Shown one piece after another: positions 1-7,706 of a DNA stretch of 46,792 bases. The notes under the pieces were generated by a model, which was given only the letters and a program-made list of their open reading frames with translations, had not been told where the DNA came from and did no database searches. A program made the position numbers and the translations under genes. The stretch comes from Chloroflexales bacterium (GTDB taxonomy: Bacteria > Chloroflexota > Chloroflexia > Chloroflexales > Chloroflexaceae). Position 1 is the stretch's first letter. Each line of letters opens with the position of its first letter. The stretch lies in assembly GCA_022360155.1 (NCBI GenBank), contig JAKSDJ010000595.1, forward strand, positions 1-46,792, written 5' to 3'.

Positions 1-518
1 GAGCCGAGCTTTGAAGGCGGGAGTGTAAGATGTTTTCATGCTTGTAGTCTACCCTATCTTGGCTGACCTCGCTGTGCAGTTCATGGGGTCCAGTATACAT
101 CTTTGGACTTATCTCAGCCCCATTTGCTCGACCGGGTGCGTCAGGCGCTGCGGGTCGAACACTATGCGACTCGCACGTCAGATGCAGACGCCGCACCACG
201 CCGCCTCCGCGTCTCCGCGCCGCGCCGCCTCCGCCTCGCCATTGTCCGAGCATATGCCGGCGCTGTTCGATCTAACACTACGATGAGACTTCTCAACACA
301 GCACGTTGGAACGCTGTTAAGGAAGTCACCCTGAGCGCAGTGAAAGGTCTCACCTCTGTTGGCTAGGAAATTCTTCACTGCGTTCAGAATGACATGGCTC
401 GTTGTAGCACTAAAGTCGTAGGTAATTGCCTTAGTTTCAGATCAGGAAATCCCCCATCGTTATCACTAAGCAGAAATGCTATGATAGAATTGCATACGGT
501 GCCCAATAGGAGGAGAAC
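1..518. other. Intergenic region at the window's left edge
   Basis: No convincing gene is seen. Short open frames here have unnatural, Arg/Ala-rich translations. The region contains a GC-rich low-complexity patch of CCGCCTCCGC-like units near 190-240 and the inverted-repeat element at 325-394. The last 10 bases before 519 form the ribosome-binding site of the next gene (AGGAGGAG at about 508-515). Confidence 0.6.
325..394. repeat. Dispersed inverted-repeat (REP/MITE-like) element
   Basis: The left arm (GTCACCCTGAGCGCAGTGAA, 325-344) is an imperfect inverted copy of the right arm (374-394, ending in AGAATGACA). The arms flank about 30 bases. The same vocabulary (GTCA..CTGAGCGCAG..GAAGG) recurs at 39.0 kb and 46.5-46.7 kb. 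Elements of this kind are common between genes in Chloroflexota and several other phyla. The element is non-coding and could fold as a long hairpin in RNA. Any mobility is inferred. Confidence 0.7.
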
Positions 519-2321
519 ATGGGAGGCAGAGGATTCCTGGGAACGAACGCTTCGTTCCTCGCAGATATCACGCTGGTATTGAGCATTCTGGTTGCGCTCA
601 TCCTGACGCTTGGTGCGGTGTTGGCAATTGCGAAGCGCTACACCGCGCACCGCTGGACCCAGACGATTGGTGTGATCCTCAACATCGTGCTGGTGCTCGC
701 TGTCATGGTCGGCTCGTTCCTCGAGTCGGTCTTGCCAGGCGTACCACAGCATGTCGGCGACGCCTACTACTGGGTTGCGCTGCTGCATGGTTTCATTGGG
801 CTGTTTGCGTTTAGCTTCGGAACTTTTGTCATGCTGCGCGGCAACGAACTGATGCCGGAACCCCTCAAATTCACCAACTACAAACTCTACATGCGTACGG
901 CCTATGGCTTGTATATGCTGGCAACCGCGCTCGGCGTCTGGGTCTACGTGACCTGGTACGCCGGTTCGCCGCAGTCTGTCGATAGTGCCCTCGTAACCCA
1001 AGGTGACAACGAGGCGGTCATCCCGATGGCCAACTTCGTTTTCAATCCACAAGAGATCGTCATCCCGGTTGGCGCCAAGGTCATCTGGGTCAATCAGGAT
1101 AGCGCGCCGCATACGGCCACCGCCGACGATGGGCTGCTGTTCGATTCGCAGATCCTCGGGAATGGCGAACGGTTCGAGTTCATCTTCGACCAGGAAGGCG
1201 TCTTTCCCTACTTCTGCGCGTTGCACGGCGCGCCGGGCGGGATCGACATGGCCGGAACCATCCGCGTTGTTCCGCCGGATCAAGCGCCGCCGTTGCCGGT
1301 CGCCGCCGATGTCGTCGCCCAACCTACCGTTCAGCCGACCGCCCAGCCGCTGCCGGTTGCACCACTTGGGCAACCCGCCGGTACGGTGGCCTTTCGCGAC
1401 AGCGCGGCCCGCAGTGACCAGGCGGCGGTCAATATCAACGTATCCGCGCCGTCGCCGGCCGGCCAGGTATACGTCGCATTCCTGACGACGAACGATGGCG
1501 GCGTCGCGCGGAACATCGGCATCCTGCAACCCGATGCCAGCGGCGCAGCGCGCTTGGAATATACCGCGCCGAACGGCGAGAACCTGATCGCGCAGTTCAA
1601 TCGCTTGGTGATCACGCAGGAGCCGAGTGGCGCCGGCCCCACAGCACCAACTGGACCAGTTGCCTTCGCGGGCAGTCTGCCGGTGCAAGCCTATCCGCAC
1701 CTGTTACAATTGCTCGCGGACGGTGCGGGGCTGCCGACGGTGCAAGGCTACGTTGTGGGGTTGCGGGTGCAAACCGACGAGTTGCTTCGGCACGCCGAGT
1801 TTGCGGCGAATGCGCAGGCCGTGGGTGATTTGGACGGCGTCAGGCGCCATGCCGAGCATATGTACAACCTGATTGCCGGTTCGCTTGATCCACAGTTCGG
1901 CGATCTCAATGGCGATGATCGCTCACAAAACCCCGGCGATGGCTTCGGGCTGCTGCCGAATGGAACACAGGCGGGCTATCTGCAGGCTACCAGCGATGCG
2001 GCTTTGGCCGCCGCGAATGCCCCGGATGCTACCGAGGCGATCAAGATCCACGCCGAGCATGTGCGTATTGCGGCTGAAAACATGCGCGGCTGGTCCGCTC
2101 AGGCGAGCAACTTGGCGCTCCAGATGGTGCAGGTCGGCGACCTGGCAGCGGCGCGGGATCAGGCGACCCGACTTCTGCAGTTGAGCCAGCAGATCCAGGG
2201 TGGCGTCGATATCAACGGCGATGGCGAGATCGCTCCGGTTCCAGGTGAGGGCGGCGGCCTGGCGGCCTACGAGCATGCCCAGTATATTGGCGGGTTTGGA
2301 TTATTCTCGGTCCAACCCTAG
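519..2321 (+). CDS. Membrane-anchored cupredoxin protein with His-rich helical domain
   Basis: 600 aa. The start is fixed by AGGAGGAG six to ten bases upstream. Four hydrophobic segments (about 13-37, 48-68, 86-106, 128-148) form an N-terminal membrane module that recalls DUF420-type proteins; that resemblance is my impression only. Next comes a type-1 copper (plastocyanin-like) domain at about 165-252 with a full ligand set: H198, C233, H236, M244. A Pro/Gln/Ala linker follows, then a beta domain (about 289-370) resembling the C-terminal domain of RskA-type anti-sigma factors. Last is a helical domain (about 385-600) rich in conserved histidines (H394, H425, H444, H447, H511, H514, H586) with two Asp/Gly loops like EF-hand or dockerin loops (about 462-475 and 564-572). 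The next gene encodes the same last two domains. A role in electron transfer or copper handling on the outer face of the membrane is inferred from the copper site. Confidence 0.85.
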   Translation: MGGRGFLGTNASFLADITLVLSILVALILTLGAVLAIAKRYTAHRWTQTIGVILNIVLVLAVMVGSFLESVLPGVPQHVGDAYYWVALLHGFIGLFAFSFGTFVMLRGNELMPEPLKFTNYKLYMRTAYGLYMLATALGVWVYVTWYAGSPQSVDSALVTQGDNEAVIPMANFVFNPQEIVIPVGAKVIWVNQDSAPHTATADDGLLFDSQILGNGERFEFIFDQEGVFPYFCALHGAPGGIDMAGTIRVVPPDQAPPLPVAADVVAQPTVQPTAQPLPVAPLGQPAGTVAFRDSAARSDQAAVNINVSAPSPAGQVYVAFLTTNDGGVARNIGILQPDASGAARLEYTAPNGENLIAQFNRLVITQEPSGAGPTAPTGPVAFAGSLPVQAYPHLLQLLADGAGLPTVQGYVVGLRVQTDELLRHAEFAANAQAVGDLDGVRRHAEHMYNLIAGSLDPQFGDLNGDDRSQNPGDGFGLLPNGTQAGYLQATSDAALAAANAPDATEAIKIHAEHVRIAAENMRGWSAQASNLALQMVQVGDLAAARDQATRLLQLSQQIQGGVDINGDGEIAPVPGEGGGLAAYEHAQYIGGFGLFSVQP

Positions 2322-2441
2322 TTGTATCAAATTTGCCTGGCAATGAACTGCCAAGGCGCGAAGGCTCACAGGTTTCAGAATAAGATTCTTTGCGCTTTGG
2401 CGATGTGGTGGTTTTCCGAAAGGTGAGAAACAGGAGTGGTT

Positions 2442-4589
2442 ATGAAATTCCAGAAGCTATCCGGTGTGCTCGTACTCCTAGTTGCGCTCGTGCTCGGCGC
2501 TTGCGGCGGTTCACCGCCCGCCGAGTCGCCGACTGCAACGACGGCAGCCGATCCGACGCCGACAACGCAGCCAACGTTGCAGCCAACGCCGACGTTTGAG
2601 TCGGTTTCTGATGTCGAGGAAGTTGTCGGTGCGTCTGCTGCCAGCGGAGCGCTGGCTTGGCGCGACCAGATTCTGCGCAGTGATGCGATCGTCGTCTCAA
2701 TCACCGGTCTGGCTCAACCGCCCGCCGGCGAAGTATACGCCGCGTGGCTGGCGAACAACGAGAATAGTCTGCCGCTTGGCGCGTTGCGTTTCGACAACAA
2801 CGGGATTGCAACGCTCAACTATGTTTCGCCGGATCAGCAGAACCTGCTCGGCAAATACGACCGGGCTTATATCACCCAGGCGTCGCAGGATGCCGCTACG
2901 ACTGCTAGCGAGAATGTGGTAATGAGCGGTGCGCTGCCGCCCGAAGCGCTGATTCACATCCGGCATGTGCTCTTCAGCATTCCGGTAACGCCGGACAAAA
3001 CTGGTTTTGCGCTAGGACTCCGCCAAGAGACCGACGAGCTCTTCCGTCACGCCCAGTTCCTGCGCGATGCTTTCACGGCAAACGATTTGGGGCTGGAAAA
3101 GGTTCATGCCGAGCACATCATTAATATCATTCGTGGTTCGGAAGCGCGCGATGTGAACGGCGACGGCAAGGTCCAGAATCCCGGCGACGGCTTTGGGCTG
3201 CTGCCAAACGGCCAGCAGGATGGCTACATCAAGGGGATGATCGACCACGCGAAGCTGGCTGCTGACGCCCTGGATGCTACCGATGATATCAAGCTGCATT
3301 CCAGCCATGTGCAGATTTCAGGCGAAAACACTCAAGACCGGATCGATCAGATCCGCGCGTTGGCTGAGAAGATCGCAGCGGCGGGCAGCATTGCCGACAC
3401 GCAGCAGGATGTCCTTGGTCTTCTGGCTCTGACCGAGCAAGCCATCCAGGGTATTGATATCGATCTCGATGAGCAAGTCGCGCCGATTCCTGGCGAGGGC
3501 GGGGTGATTACGGCCTACCAGCACGCTCAGCTCATGGCGCGTGTTCCGCTGACCCCCAGTACAGGTGTAGAGGCTGTTCCCGCGGCGGAAGTCACCTCTG
3601 GAGAAGGCCAGGAGATTGAGGTTGCGATCGGCGACAACACCTTCACCCCCGGCAAGATCACCGTCCCAGTCGGGAGCACAGTCGTGTGGACCCACCAGGG
3701 CCAACGCCCGCATACGGTCACCGCTGATGATGGCTCATTCGATAGTGGCGAACTCGCTAATGGCAATACATTCTCCTTCACTTTCACCGTAGCCGGTACG
3801 TTCCCGTACTACTGTGCGTTCCACGGCGGGCCGGGCGGCGAAGGGATGGCGGGGACCATCGTCGTTGAGGACGCCTCCGACGCGGCTGGCGATCCAGTCC
3901 TTCCGCCCAGCCCGCCGAACCAGCAGCCTGATGCGCCGGCCCCAGCCCCAGGCGACAATGTGACTGTTGCAATTGGCGACAATACCTTCGACGGTCAGGA
4001 TATCACCGTCCCAGTCGGGAGCACAGTCGTGTGGACCCATCAGGGCCAGCGTCCGCACACAGTCACCGCCGATGATGGCTCGTTCAACAGCAACACGCTG
4101 CAGAACGGCGATAGCTTCAGCCAGACGTTCAGCGAACCAGGAGTGTACCAATACTACTGTGAGTTTCACGGCAGCCCTGGCAGGACGGGCATGTCTGGCG
4201 TGATTCGCGTCGGTGATGGATCATCTGCGCTGCCGCCCGCGTCGCCGTCGCCTACTCCGTCTCCCGCGCCGCCTGCTCCCGCGTCTACTACTGCGCCAGC
4301 GCCAACTTACGCCCCGCCCTCCAGCGATGCAAACGTGACGGTTGGCGACAATACGTTCACAAATAACGAGCTCACCATTCCTGTCGGGAGTACAGTCGTG
4401 TGGACCCACCAGGGCCAGCGCCCGCACACGGTCACCGCCGACGACGGCTCGTTCAACAGCAACACGCTGCAGAACGGCGATAGTTTCAGCCAGACGTTTA
4501 GCGAACCAGGAGTGTACCAATACTACTGTGAGTTTCACGGCAGCCCTGGCGGGACGGGCATGTCTGGCGTCGTTATCGTCGAGCCGTAA
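2442..4589 (+). CDS. Lipoprotein with His-rich helical domain and three cupredoxin domains
   Basis: 715 aa. ATG 2442 is preferred over GTG 2436 because CAGGAG (2431-2436) then lies five bases upstream. The N-terminus is a lipoprotein signal with lipobox LGAC (lipidated C21), followed by a Pro/Thr-rich linker. Then come the RskA-like beta domain (about 65-160) and the His-rich helical domain (about 165-368; H172, H203, H222, H225, H286, H289, H361 match the upstream protein). Three type-1 copper domains follow at about 390-475, 505-590 and 630-715. Their ligands are H424/C458/H461/M469, H539/C573/H576/M584 and H662/C696/H699/M707. Domains 2 and 3 are nearly identical in protein and DNA, which points to recent duplication. 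The 120-base gap suggests co-transcription with the upstream gene. It is probably a surface electron carrier or copper-binding protein; the partner is unknown. Confidence 0.88.
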   Translation: MKFQKLSGVLVLLVALVLGACGGSPPAESPTATTAADPTPTTQPTLQPTPTFESVSDVEEVVGASAASGALAWRDQILRSDAIVVSITGLAQPPAGEVYAAWLANNENSLPLGALRFDNNGIATLNYVSPDQQNLLGKYDRAYITQASQDAATTASENVVMSGALPPEALIHIRHVLFSIPVTPDKTGFALGLRQETDELFRHAQFLRDAFTANDLGLEKVHAEHIINIIRGSEARDVNGDGKVQNPGDGFGLLPNGQQDGYIKGMIDHAKLAADALDATDDIKLHSSHVQISGENTQDRIDQIRALAEKIAAAGSIADTQQDVLGLLALTEQAIQGIDIDLDEQVAPIPGEGGVITAYQHAQLMARVPLTPSTGVEAVPAAEVTSGEGQEIEVAIGDNTFTPGKITVPVGSTVVWTHQGQRPHTVTADDGSFDSGELANGNTFSFTFTVAGTFPYYCAFHGGPGGEGMAGTIVVEDASDAAGDPVLPPSPPNQQPDAPAPAPGDNVTVAIGDNTFDGQDITVPVGSTVVWTHQGQRPHTVTADDGSFNSNTLQNGDSFSQTFSEPGVYQYYCEFHGSPGRTGMSGVIRVGDGSSALPPASPSPTPSPAPPAPASTTAPAPTYAPPSSDANVTVGDNTFTNNELTIPVGSTVVWTHQGQRPHTVTADDGSFNSNTLQNGDSFSQTFSEPGVYQYYCEFHGSPGGTGMSGVVIVEP
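3615..4586 (+). repeat. Three tandem cupredoxin-domain repeats in DNA
   Basis: Copies start near 3615, 3960 and 4335, each about 250 bases, separated by Pro/Ala-rich linkers. All share a core around GTCGTGTGGACCCA; the second and third remain nearly identical for most of their length. Such repeats can recombine, so the copy number may vary between strains. Confidence 0.8.
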
Positions 4590-4604
4590 GCGACGCCACA
4601 TAGA

Positions 4605-4848
4605 GCGCGGCGACAGGTCAGCTCATGTCAAAATCAACCTGAGGGAAGATTACAGTATCATCAAGGAATATGCATTCGAGGATAGTGCGCAGTTCACAGT
4701 CATCTCGAAGAGCGGCAAGCAGATCAAGGACTTCTCGCAGCACCTCAGTGAGGACTGAGTGCTATTCGTGCCCGGCACGCGCTTCCGCGTCCGCGAGGCC
4801 AAGCTGGAGCACCGCGGATACTACGCGATCGAATTGAAGGAGTTGTAG
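4605..4848 (+). pseudogene. Remnant of an ADP-ribosyltransferase C-terminal region
   Basis: One frame reads about 80 codons resembling the end of the ART/exoenzyme toxin fold. A segment with SKSGKQIKDFS matches the usual S-x-S-G-x-x-I strand. It is followed by SED, an in-frame TGA (4756-4758), then VLFVPGTRFRV and a final YYAIELKEL. Family members normally have E-x-E just before VL.PPGT.F; here the TGA replaces the second, catalytic Glu. No N-terminal part is found upstream, where the copper lipoprotein gene ends at 4589. I infer a truncated and inactivated gene. The family call rests on remembered motifs only. Confidence 0.5.
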
Positions 4849-5388
4849 CGGTAAGAAAAGCAAGCAACTTCTTATTTGTACAACGCAGACGCCCAGACTT
4901 CGGAAAGAGTGTTTTTACTCCAACAAATCTGGGTGTCCGTTTATTTTTCGAGCGAGCAGAAGGTATCGGCACTTCCTGTCTGGGTGCTAAGTGTCACACC
5001 AACTTCAGACCTAAGTACTTCCCTTAGTCCACATTATAGCGAACTTCCAATGCGCCTTTCTTGACGCCATGCTATTGTGGGAACATAGATATCAGCTTGC
5101 TTGATGGGGTTCTATAGGGTGGTGCGCAACACCCAGGGCTGCTGCCAGACGGTGTGACCGTAGCGCGCTCGAAGGCAGTGTCGCCAGCGGTGTGACCGAT
5201 GCAGTAGGGCGTTATCCCCTCAAAAAGGTCGCTGCTGGCACGATACAACTGCACATTTCCCGTCAGGATGGCGAATCTAAAGATCGCGACATTCGATGTG
5301 CCGTCGCATTCGTATGATGTCGAGATTGGGGATTAAACCAATAGTGTTCCCTGTTCTACAAACCGAATGTCAGAGGAGTTGCATACCC
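4849..5388. other. Intergenic region, no clear gene
   Basis: No open frame has natural-looking composition. A patch at about 5110-5340 can be read as a short frame ending in TAA near 5337, but I cannot assign it. The globin's ribosome-binding site (AGGAG, 5374-5378) lies at the end. Confidence 0.4.
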
Positions 5389-5823
5389 ATGGAATTGCAA
5401 GTACACCTACTCAGAACCAGCTTCGCACATATCAAACCGCATCTCGGCGAATTTGGCGTGAGCTTTTATCAAAACTTATTTGCGGCTTATCCGCAGGCCA
5501 AACCGCTGTTCACCCACACCAATATGGTGCAGCAACAGGACAAGCTGCTTCAGGCGCTCGGCATGGTCATCGATAATTTGCAGAATACTGAGGTGTTATC
5601 CAACAAGCTCAGGGCGCTGGGCGCCAGGCACATCGAGTACGGCGCCTTACCGCAACACTACTCGATGGTGGGCCAGGCTCTGCTGACAACGTTGGAACAA
5701 TATTTAGGCGACGATTGGACGCCCGAACTTGCAGCAGCGTGGCAGCAAGCCTATGAAGTTATTGCGCAATTCATGCTGGCGGGTGCTGAAGCACGAGCGG
5801 TAAAGCAGCACTCGCACGATTAG
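5389..5823 (+). CDS. Single-domain globin (flavohemoglobin-type heme domain)
   Basis: 144 aa. ATG 5389 sits ten bases after AGGAG; a longer frame opening at 5296 has no such support. The protein matches the globin part of flavohemoglobins. The helix F signature LGARHIEYG carries the proximal heme-ligand His, followed by LPQHYSMVGQALL. The distal region has a Gln-rich MVQQQDKLL with Gln at the usual E7 position. Length equals a lone globin fold, so there is no FAD/NAD reductase domain. Bacterial proteins of this type bind O2 or NO and usually act in nitric oxide detoxification or oxygen supply; the electron donor here is unknown. It appears monocistronic. Confidence 0.88.
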   Translation: MELQVHLLRTSFAHIKPHLGEFGVSFYQNLFAAYPQAKPLFTHTNMVQQQDKLLQALGMVIDNLQNTEVLSNKLRALGARHIEYGALPQHYSMVGQALLTTLEQYLGDDWTPELAAAWQQAYEVIAQFMLAGAEARAVKQHSHD

Positions 5824-6146
5824 GCTGCTTTTCAGACGACTTTTAAGAAGGCATAGTTCAAGTGCGCTTTACAGTTTGACGTAGTGTAATGGTGTGATGG
5901 TAATCATCAGCGTCTTATTGCCTCCTCGCCTTGTTGTATCTGTCAAGCACGTAGCGTCAATTGTAAAACATGACTAAGTTTGCGTTCTAACGTTCCAGCA
6001 CTCCAACAGGATCAGGTTATCGGCTATTATTGTTTTAGGAGCAATATCTTTCGGATAAGCGCTATTTGAGACCTTTCAGGTTGGGGAAGCCTTCCCCAAG
6101 CGTCTGTTCAAGGCCTGAAAGGTTTGGGTTTGAGGAGTGTATCCAA
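5824..6146. other. Intergenic region with a structured leader
   Basis: About 320 bases with no gene. The first half is AT-rich and may hold promoters. The second half carries the nested inverted repeats at 6071-6123, just upstream of the ribosome-binding site of the next gene. Confidence 0.5.
6071..6123 (+). promoter_or_regulatory. Nested inverted repeats in the 5' leader
   Basis: An outer perfect 10-bp inverted repeat, ACCTTTCAGG (6071-6080) and CCTGAAAGGT (6114-6123), encloses an inner near-perfect palindrome, TTGGGGAAG-C-CTTCCCCAA (6081-6099). RNA from here could form a branched hairpin eight bases before GAGGAG (6132-6137). It could be a leader regulatory structure, a terminator lacking a T run, an operator or a REP-type repeat. 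The sequence alone does not decide. Confidence 0.45.
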
Positions 6147-7442
6147 ATGAGTCTGAAAACACTACCCCCCGGTTTTCACGATGCGCTTGAGTTTCGGCTT
6201 GTCGAAGCGTTGTTTGGCCGCCGCGCCCGCCGCTTTTCGCGCGGGGCTGTTTTGCCCGATGGGCCTTTGGCGTTTACCTCGCGACACAAGCCAATGCCGC
6301 TTAGCGAACTCGAACAGATGATGGTTCTGACCGCGGCGGCTGGTAACACGGGTTGGCACTATATGATCACCCGCCACGCCCGTTATGCCCCGCATTTGTC
6401 GAATTATTCGGCAGCAGCCGGTGGACGCACATTCCCTTCGGCTGCCGGATTCCATACCAGTGAAGTCTTTTTTACCGATGATAACGGAGTCTATTTCTTT
6501 GCCACCCGCGACGCGCCGGCCCTGGCGCAGCGGACCGCCGATGGGAGCATCGATATCGAGGCGTTGTTGGAGGCCCATCGGGCGCGCATCCGCAAGCTCG
6601 CCGATGGCCGGCTGCATATCCCTGCCGAGGAACCCTATATGGAGGGGCACAACACCTGGTGCGTCAATCGCTCCGGCAGCCTCTTGGTTATTCCTGTCGC
6701 TGATGTCGCCCAACATCTCATTGCCACGCTCTGTTTTCTGGTTCAGAATGGCTGTTGCATTTTCGATGACATTCACGGCGAACAGATTGCCGGTATGGAG
6801 CAGTTTGGCGACCTGGTTGACGTGGCCAACTCCTTCCCGCTGAGCTTCGTCGAGCAATATGCGCTCACCGAAGTCACGGCTGAACTGGCGACAAGCTGCT
6901 ATGCCGGGATGCTGATGCTGCAGGCGATGGGACTAGGCGGCTGGATGTTCGACGGGATCGACCGCCACGTGGTGCTGGGCGCCAGCGGCGACCCGAACGT
7001 GCCCGGTCTGGGCTTCCGCTACGACACCAATGATCTCTGGGCGTTGCCCAACCCGACAGGGCTGCCGGGTGTATTCGAGGGCTACTGCCCGCCGCACTAC
7101 CCAGATATGCGCGCTGCTGTCAGCGCCTTTGTGCAGCGCAAGTTTGGGCCGGGCGGCCCGTTCAACCCCGCGACGCCGGGACCATGGCGCGAAAGTTCGC
7201 GCGTCCGATCGAGCGCCCAGTTCCACAGCGAGGAGTTTCAGGCCTGTGTTGCACTCATGTGCCAGTACATCTACGACCGCTTCGGCAAATTCCCTGGCCA
7301 CGTTCCGAGCATCTTCATCCTGAACTACCTGCAAGCCCACCATCTGGAGTTGGAGTTTTACGACCGCCATTTCCAGCCCGGAGCCTACTTGCAGACCCAC
7401 GCACAACATATGGAACGCTGGCATAGCGAAGAGTCGGCATAA
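6147..7442 (+). CDS. Uncharacterised 431-aa protein
   Basis: ATG 6147 follows GAGGAG (6132-6137) by nine bases. The frame extends upstream to 6066, but that part is the inverted-repeat leader. I do not recognise a family with certainty. There is no signal peptide or membrane segment, and codon use looks normal, so it is a real soluble protein. The N-terminus (FGRRARRFSRG, then LSELEQMMVLTAAAGNTGWHYM) faintly recalls nitroreductase-like proteins, where an Arg-rich start and a LxxLLxAAxG helix are typical. The C-terminal third is rich in Tyr, His and Pro (GYCPPHYPDM; FILNYLQAHHLELEFYDRHF). A flavin-enzyme role is a guess. It stands alone, with a leader structure before it and a terminator after it. 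Confidence 0.7.
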   Translation: MSLKTLPPGFHDALEFRLVEALFGRRARRFSRGAVLPDGPLAFTSRHKPMPLSELEQMMVLTAAAGNTGWHYMITRHARYAPHLSNYSAAAGGRTFPSAAGFHTSEVFFTDDNGVYFFATRDAPALAQRTADGSIDIEALLEAHRARIRKLADGRLHIPAEEPYMEGHNTWCVNRSGSLLVIPVADVAQHLIATLCFLVQNGCCIFDDIHGEQIAGMEQFGDLVDVANSFPLSFVEQYALTEVTAELATSCYAGMLMLQAMGLGGWMFDGIDRHVVLGASGDPNVPGLGFRYDTNDLWALPNPTGLPGVFEGYCPPHYPDMRAAVSAFVQRKFGPGGPFNPATPGPWRESSRVRSSAQFHSEEFQACVALMCQYIYDRFGKFPGHVPSIFILNYLQAHHLELEFYDRHFQPGAYLQTHAQHMERWHSEESA

Positions 7443-7460
7443 CAATCAAGCTTGACCCGA

Positions 7461-7501
7461 GAGGTGCAGAAGCGGCGCGTCTGCTTCCGCGCCTCTTTTT
7501 G
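7461..7501 (+). terminator. Rho-independent terminator
   Basis: GAGGTGCAGAAGC and GCTTCCGCGCCTC pair imperfectly around a GC-rich loop, followed directly by TTTTTG. It lies about 20 bases after the stop of the 431-aa protein gene and fits as its terminator. Confidence 0.7.
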
Positions 7502-7706
7502 TTAGGGATCGCCGAAACAAGAGCAGATAATGTGCTTATGCCGAATGATGGTACAATAGGAGCCTATCCGACTGCCTAGATCATCTACTGGCGATGAGAG
7601 TCGTTGCCGCGCGGTCTTCGATCTTCCTGCCGTTATGCGCGGGCCGGGACGGCTACCGTGTACCTGGTTTGAAGTGGAAGCAAAGAGTTCACCAAAGGAG
7701 TTGACG

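Noticed and set aside
384-1700. 438-codon minus-strand open frame
   Set aside because: It is a shadow of the GC-rich copper protein gene on the plus strand, with Arg/His/Gln-rich unnatural composition and no ribosome-binding site.
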